DNA of 64,000 nucleotides from an uncultured Steroidobacter sp. GTDB lineage: Bacteria; Pseudomonadota; Gammaproteobacteria; Steroidobacterales; Steroidobacteraceae. The notes below the pieces were generated by a model. That model had not been told where the DNA came from. It ran no database searches and was given only the letters and a program-made list of their open reading frames with translations. Positions 59,445 through 64,000 of this stretch are shown here, piece after piece (position 1 is the stretch's first letter; each line of letters opens with the position of its first letter). Made by a program: the position numbers and the translations under genes. The stretch covers positions 124,001-188,000 of the forward strand of contig CALLKK010000009.1 in the NCBI GenBank assembly GCA_938008435.1, given 5' to 3'.

Positions 59445-61585
59445 GCCCTCCGGATCCGAAAGTCAGCATTGTGATCCCGTGCTACAACTACGGGCGCTAC
59501 GTGCACTTTGCCGTCGACAGCGCGCTTGCGCAGACGTACCCGCACGTCGAGATCATTGTCGTCGACGACGGCTCGACGGACGACACGCCGCGCGTTCTCG
59601 AAAGGTATGCAGGACGCATTGTTCGCATTCGCCAGGACAACGGCGGCCACGTCGCTGCAGTGAACCGCGGCTACGCGGCCGCGACGGGCGACCTGATTCT
59701 ATTTCTCGATGCCGACGACGTTTTGCATCCCGAAGCGATTGCCAAGGCAGTTGCCGCCTGGGTCGGCACGTGCACCAAGGTGCAGTTCGATCTCGAGATC
59801 ATCGATGCGAACGGTCAACGTTTGCAGCGTCGTTTCTGCAATTTCTCCGCCGGGTACGACAGTGCACAGATCGCCGACGAGTTCGCGCGTTTCGGCACGT
59901 ACGTCTGGCCGGTACTGAGCGGCAATATCTACTCGAGATGGTATCTCGACGAACACATGCCCCTGCGGGTGCCGCGCGCGCCGGATGGAGTGCTCAACAC
60001 GCTCGCGCCGCTCTATGGCCCGGTGCGCGTCATCACGAAGCCGCTCGGCTACTATCGCCTGCACGATGCGAACCTGAACTATCAAGGCGCCGCCGACGAT
60101 TTCGCGACGCGCTTCGGTAGCCGCGTCAAGCTGCGCCTGCGCGAGCTCGAGGAGCTTCGGCAACATGCGGCGCGCCGCGGCCAGCCGTTACCGCCCGGCA
60201 ACTTGCTCGATTACGACATCGTCTTCGTGAACTTTCGCCTGATGCTCAGGCGCCTCGGCGCCTCATATCCAGGCTCGGCCAACGAGAGCGCACTCGGCCT
60301 CTGGCGCAAAGGCATGGCGATGCTTTGCAAGCGACGCCTGTCGAACAAGATGAGGCTCGCACATGCGATGTGGCTCACTGCTCTGTTGTTGAGCCCCCCG
60401 CCGCTCGCGCGGCGACTGATTGCCGCACGCTTTCATCGCAAGCCGATTCTCCGCACCAAACAGATCGCCGCCTCATCTGGCGCCGCGTCCCACGCGCTTC
60501 CCGCGGAAGGACACCGCAACGCGAGCGACTTGACCGAGCTGCCGCTCATCTCCGTCATCATTCCCAACTACAACTACGCGGCGTACCTGGCGGATGCCAT
60601 CGACAGCGCGCTTGGCTTGGACTGGCCGCACGTCGAAGTGATCGTCATCGACGACGGCTCGACCGACAGCTCGCGCGAGATCCTCGCGCGCTACGGCTCG
60701 CGCATCAAGGCGATCCTGCAGGAGAACTCGGGTCAGCTCGTCGCCTGCAATAAAGGCTTCGCGCTCTCGCGTGGCGAAATCGTGATCTTTCTCGACTCCG
60801 ACGACGTGCTCGCGCCCGAGCTTGCGCGCGAGGTCTTTGCCGTGTGGACGCCGAGCGTCAGCAAGGTGCAGGTGCAGATGCGCTGCATCGACTCACACGG
60901 CAGGCCGATGGGAAATGTCTTCCCGCAGTACGCAAAGGCGCCTACGCCGCAGGAGATCCGAGCGTGGGCGGCCGCCAGCTCCGCGTACCCGACGCCACCG
61001 GGCTCGGGGAACGTGTATGCGCGCTGGTTCCTGGAGCGCATCTTCCCGCTCGAGGACACTTGCGGGACTGCGAATGACTCTTACTGTCTCGCCGCGGCGC
61101 CGTTTCTCGGCGATGTCATCACGATCCCCAAGCCGCTCGTGTCGTATCGCATCCACGGCCGCAACCAAGGGGCGCTGCTTCATCTCGACACGAAGCAATT
61201 CGCACGACAGATGACGCGCGCGCGATTGCGCCGCAAGTACGCCTGCACGATTGCGGCTTCAGTAGGGATGACGTTGCGAGAGGATGCCGTCGACCTCAGC
61301 CTGACTTACCTGTGCTACCGGGCAAGCTCGCTCAAGCTGGCGCCCGCCACCCATCCCTTATCCAACGACAGCACGCTGCGCTGTCTGCGCGATTTTGTGC
61401 GCGCCTTCTTCACGCCGCAGGGACTTTCGCTACGCGCCCGCCTGTCGCTGCTTGCCTGGGGCTGGGCCGTGTGCCTCCTGCCGGTAGCGCCGGCGAGCCG
61501 CTTGATCTTGTGGCGCTTCGCGCCGGGCGCGCGCCCACCGGCGCTAAGGACACTGCTCGGACGATTGAAGGTTCTGCGCGTATGA
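59441..61585 (+). CDS. Tandem bifunctional glycosyltransferase (two GT2 domains)
   Basis: A 714-residue fusion. The first GT-A domain (about 7-260) has VSIVIPCYNYGRYVHFAVDSAL, VVDDGSTDD and LFLDADDVL. The second (from about 366) repeats ISVIIPNYNYAAYLADAIDSAL, VIDDGSTDSS and IFLDSDDVL. Both keep the DxD-type Asp residues, so both may be active, adding two sugars in sequence. The halves are similar in layout, which suggests duplication. The ATG overlaps the upstream TGA (ATGA). Confidence 0.87.
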   Translation: MSPPDPKVSIVIPCYNYGRYVHFAVDSALAQTYPHVEIIVVDDGSTDDTPRVLERYAGRIVRIRQDNGGHVAAVNRGYAAATGDLILFLDADDVLHPEAIAKAVAAWVGTCTKVQFDLEIIDANGQRLQRRFCNFSAGYDSAQIADEFARFGTYVWPVLSGNIYSRWYLDEHMPLRVPRAPDGVLNTLAPLYGPVRVITKPLGYYRLHDANLNYQGAADDFATRFGSRVKLRLRELEELRQHAARRGQPLPPGNLLDYDIVFVNFRLMLRRLGASYPGSANESALGLWRKGMAMLCKRRLSNKMRLAHAMWLTALLLSPPPLARRLIAARFHRKPILRTKQIAASSGAASHALPAEGHRNASDLTELPLISVIIPNYNYAAYLADAIDSALGLDWPHVEVIVIDDGSTDSSREILARYGSRIKAILQENSGQLVACNKGFALSRGEIVIFLDSDDVLAPELAREVFAVWTPSVSKVQVQMRCIDSHGRPMGNVFPQYAKAPTPQEIRAWAAASSAYPTPPGSGNVYARWFLERIFPLEDTCGTANDSYCLAAAPFLGDVITIPKPLVSYRIHGRNQGALLHLDTKQFARQMTRARLRRKYACTIAASVGMTLREDAVDLSLTYLCYRASSLKLAPATHPLSNDSTLRCLRDFVRAFFTPQGLSLRARLSLLAWGWAVCLLPVAPASRLILWRFAPGARPPALRTLLGRLKVLRV

Positions 61586-61634
61586 GGACGCGGCTCTGAG
61601 ATCGCCCCATCACTGCCCAGGGAATGTCGATGTC

Positions 61635-63638
61635 ATGAAGATCTTCTTTCACGAAATGCAGGGCGGCAACGTCGGCGACGACATGAACGCCTCGCTATGG
61701 CATGAGCTCGTGCCATCGCTGGGCGAGCTCACGACAGCGGATTGGCTGGTCGGCGCAGGCACTATTCTCGATGCACGGCTCGACACGCTTCCGGGCCGAA
61801 AGATCGTGATGGGCTCCGGGTTTCGTCCGCGTACCAAGCGTATGTCGGATCCGAACATCCGGATCGCGGCCGTTCGTGGATTCTTAAGCGCTGCAAGGTG
61901 CGGTATGCCGCCCGAACTTGCCGCGTGCGACCCCGGCTTTCTCGTTGCCACGGTCTGGCCCCAGTATCGTTCCCAGGGCGACCGGATCGGTTTCGTGCCG
62001 CATGTCTATTCAGAGCGCTACTCGTCGATCAGCGCTGCCGCATCCGACATGGGCTTTGATGTCATCAGTCCCACGTTTCCCGTCGAAGTCTTTCTCGAAA
62101 AACTCAGTCACTGCTCTCGGGTGTTCACGGAATCGCTTCACGGCGCCATCTTTGCCGATGCACTGCGGATTCCGTGGGCGCGCTTTCGGGCCTCTTCCAT
62201 CTATTACGAACGCTCAGATGTCGTCGACTTCAAATGGAATGACGCGTTCTCCGTGCTCGGGCTCGATGGCGCATCCGTCAACGCACTCGGCCTCGTTCCG
62301 TTGAAGAGAACTTGGGTACGCACGAGAAGGATCCTACGACCTCTTCAGACTCGCGCTGAGAACCGACTGGTAAGATCGCTCTATCGCCGGCGCGACGATG
62401 CCACACTGTTTCAGCTGTCGGACCCTGCACGCCTTCAGGAGCTGATCGCCAAGCTGCTATCCCGCGTACAAGCCCTTTCGGATCCGACTGCCGTATCGAG
62501 TTGGCCGACAGTGCGCGAACGCGCCAAGCCCCACTCCCACGCCCAGACCTTACGAATCTCCTGCTTTCCGAAGCGTGGCGAAAACGCCTACCTGCATAGT
62601 TACGCCAATAGTCTCGAGCGATGCGGCGCCATCGTCGATGAGTTCACGTTCCTCCGTGCACTACTGTGGCGCTACGACGCCGTACACATGCACTGGCCCG
62701 ATACGCATTTGCGTACGCACTCGTGGTGGCGTGCGATCGGGAAGCACCTTCGCCTTGGGCTCACCTGCACGTTGCTGCGACTGCGGGGCACGCGAATCGT
62801 CTGGATGATTCACAACCTCAAACCACACGAACAGGATCATTGGATTTCGCGGACATTATTCCCGCTGTGGTTTCCGCGAATGTGCACCAACGTCATGGCC
62901 CTCACCCACAAGGGCCTAGAGCTAGCGCACCAAGCGTACCCTCAGCTCTTGCGAAAACCCGCCGCCATCGTCCCGCACGGGCATTACCGGAACGTGTATC
63001 CGGTTGTGCCAACAAAGGCTGCGGCACGTCGCGAGCTGGGTCTCGACGAGCACGCATTTACGTTCGTGTTCTTCGGCAATATCCGTCCGTACAAGAATCT
63101 TCCCGCGCTGATTGACGCGTTCCGACAGCTTAAAGAGCAGAACGTGCAGTTGGCGATTGCGGGTCAGGCGGTAAGAGGCGTACGCGCGGCCGATGTTCGG
63201 GCCTTGTCCGAAGGCGATTCTCGCATTCACCTTTATCTAGAGTTCATTCCCGATCGAGACGTGCCTCTCTACTTAGGAGCTGCCGACAAGGTCGTGATTC
63301 CGTTTTCAAGCGTGCTGAACTCGGGCAGTGTCATGCTGGCGCTATCGCTCAATCGTAGCGTGCTCGCGCCAAGTCTCGGCGCCCTACCCGAGCTGCAGGC
63401 GGTGGTTGGCTCTCGCTGGCTCGAGCTCTATCACGGTGAGCTCGACGCCGACACCCTGCTGCACTCGATGCGTGAGTCGCCAGTGCCTGATGAACAAGAG
63501 CAAGCCGATCTGTCGGCGTTCGATTGGGAAACCATCGGACGCAACGCACTGGACTTCTATTGCCACCGCCCAATGGCAAACAACCGTCTGTCGAACGCTG
63601 ACGTTGCCGCCTATGGGGAACGCGGAGCCCGACCTTGA
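61635..63638 (+). CDS. Fusion of ExoV-like pyruvyltransferase and GT-B glycosyltransferase
   Basis: A 667-residue two-part protein. Residues 1-220 match ExoV/PssM-type polysaccharide pyruvyl transferases (MKIFFHEMQGGNVGDDMNASLW, LVGAGTILD, MGSGF, VFTESLHGAIFADALRIPW). Residues about 300-640 are a GT4-like domain (CFPKRGENAYLHSYANSLE, IVWMIHNLKPHE, VPHGHYRNVYP, FVFFGNIRPYKNLPALIDAF, FSSVLNSGSVMLAL). One enzyme transfers pyruvate ketals, the other a sugar, so one polypeptide may add and cap a residue. Pyruvylation would give the polymer negative charge. Confidence 0.85.
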   Translation: MKIFFHEMQGGNVGDDMNASLWHELVPSLGELTTADWLVGAGTILDARLDTLPGRKIVMGSGFRPRTKRMSDPNIRIAAVRGFLSAARCGMPPELAACDPGFLVATVWPQYRSQGDRIGFVPHVYSERYSSISAAASDMGFDVISPTFPVEVFLEKLSHCSRVFTESLHGAIFADALRIPWARFRASSIYYERSDVVDFKWNDAFSVLGLDGASVNALGLVPLKRTWVRTRRILRPLQTRAENRLVRSLYRRRDDATLFQLSDPARLQELIAKLLSRVQALSDPTAVSSWPTVRERAKPHSHAQTLRISCFPKRGENAYLHSYANSLERCGAIVDEFTFLRALLWRYDAVHMHWPDTHLRTHSWWRAIGKHLRLGLTCTLLRLRGTRIVWMIHNLKPHEQDHWISRTLFPLWFPRMCTNVMALTHKGLELAHQAYPQLLRKPAAIVPHGHYRNVYPVVPTKAAARRELGLDEHAFTFVFFGNIRPYKNLPALIDAFRQLKEQNVQLAIAGQAVRGVRAADVRALSEGDSRIHLYLEFIPDRDVPLYLGAADKVVIPFSSVLNSGSVMLALSLNRSVLAPSLGALPELQAVVGSRWLELYHGELDADTLLHSMRESPVPDEQEQADLSAFDWETIGRNALDFYCHRPMANNRLSNADVAAYGERGARP

Positions 63639-63646
63639 ACGATCCC

Positions 63647-64000
63647 ATGAGTCAGACCTACGAAAAGGCTCTCAAAGCGAACGGAACGGCCGATTCGTTC
63701 AGCGCTGAGTCCTTAGGCCGCAAGGCCATGCGCTCTGTAGGATGGGTCGTCGTGGAGCGCTGGGGCAATCGCTTGGCGACTCTGCTCTCGGTCCTCGTGC
63801 TCGGACGACTCCTGGCCCCGAGCGACTTCGGGCTCGTTGCGATGGCCCTCATATTTATCACCATCTCGGGCCTCATAGTCGAGCAAGGATTCAACAAAGC
63901 GCTCATTCAGAGACAAGACTTGCGGCCCGAGCACATGGATAGCACCTTCTGGACATCGCTCGTCGTCGCAGTCGTGTTCATGGGCGCAACCGTGGCCGCG
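63647..64000 (+). CDS. Wzx-type polysaccharide flippase (partial, runs off the window)
   Basis: 118 codons are visible from ATG 63647. A hydrophilic leader (MSQTYEKALKANGTADSF) precedes GRKAMRSVGWVVVERWGNRLATLLSVLVLGRLLAPSDFGLVAMALIF and IVEQGFNKALIQR (split), the start of MOP/MATE-like PST flippases. Wzx moves the lipid-linked repeat unit to the periplasmic side. A TTG at 63635 is an alternative start overlapping the upstream stop. With Wzy at 58134, this indicates a Wzx/Wzy-dependent pathway. Confidence 0.88.
   Translation, partial: MSQTYEKALKANGTADSFSAESLGRKAMRSVGWVVVERWGNRLATLLSVLVLGRLLAPSDFGLVAMALIFITISGLIVEQGFNKALIQRQDLRPEHMDSTFWTSLVVAVVFMGATVAA

Noticed and set aside
1..64000. tRNA, rRNA, insertion sequences, prophage or toxin-antitoxin pairs
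   Set aside because: I looked on both strands and saw no cloverleaf-type sequence, transposase, integrase or paired small toxin genes that I could support.

Overview
The window is high-GC bacterial chromosome carrying about 53 protein genes. The gene content (MaeB, Ada, a tripartite RND pump, a FadL-type porin, the MoxR/DUF58 cluster, a methanolan-type EPS locus) points to a proteobacterium. A gammaproteobacterium near Steroidobacter, Nevskia or Xanthomonadales is my best guess, but there is no rRNA here to test it. I see no tRNA, rRNA, insertion sequence, prophage or CRISPR array.

Layout. 1-5 kb: a partial DoxX protein, an EF-hand protein, two very small genes, and a metal-efflux pair (Cu(I) P-type ATPase translationally coupled to ChrA). 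5-21.9 kb: a housekeeping and stress mixture, mostly single genes. It includes a PRPP-synthetase-like protein, a TMEM165/GDT1 Mn transporter behind a yybP-ykoY riboswitch, a GAF-EAL protein with a damaged active site, a DUF899 gene broken by one amber codon, a Ku / MerR-TPR / DUF72 operon, a Na+/H+ antiporter, MaeB and Ada. 22-29 kb: an RND efflux operon with two TetR genes and a near-perfect 26-bp operator over its promoter. 29-38 kb: an ECF42-type sigma factor with its DGPF partner, a hybrid histidine kinase, GlgX, Ppa and an aldo/keto reductase. 38.6-42.7 kb: rhomboid, FadL, a second DUF72 and a HAD phosphatase. 42.8-50.2 kb: an eight-gene RDD-RDD-SpoIIM-membrane-DUF4129-DUF4350-MoxR-DUF58 operon. 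50.6-64 kb: an exopolysaccharide locus (PEP-CTERM-like small protein behind a sigma-54-like promoter, phosphoglycosyl transferase, EpsE/F/G, several glycosyltransferases, polymerase, a pyruvyltransferase-GT fusion, and the start of a Wzx flippase). It runs off the right edge.

The most unusual feature is a family of intergenic arrays in the first 38 kb (11 loci). They are built from degenerate 7-bp units (GTAGCCC, GGAGGCT, GGGCCCT and TAGGCTG types) around short alternating-GC palindromes, with a recurrent CTGGCCAGAAAAG-like tag. At least six genes end with a TAG stop codon lying at or inside the array boundary, and one convergent gene pair has both of its stops supplied this way. Two distant loci share the same roughly 105-bp unit in opposite orientation. 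The arrays are absent from the operon-dense 38-64 kb half. I do not recognise this family. It is the best candidate for something undescribed.
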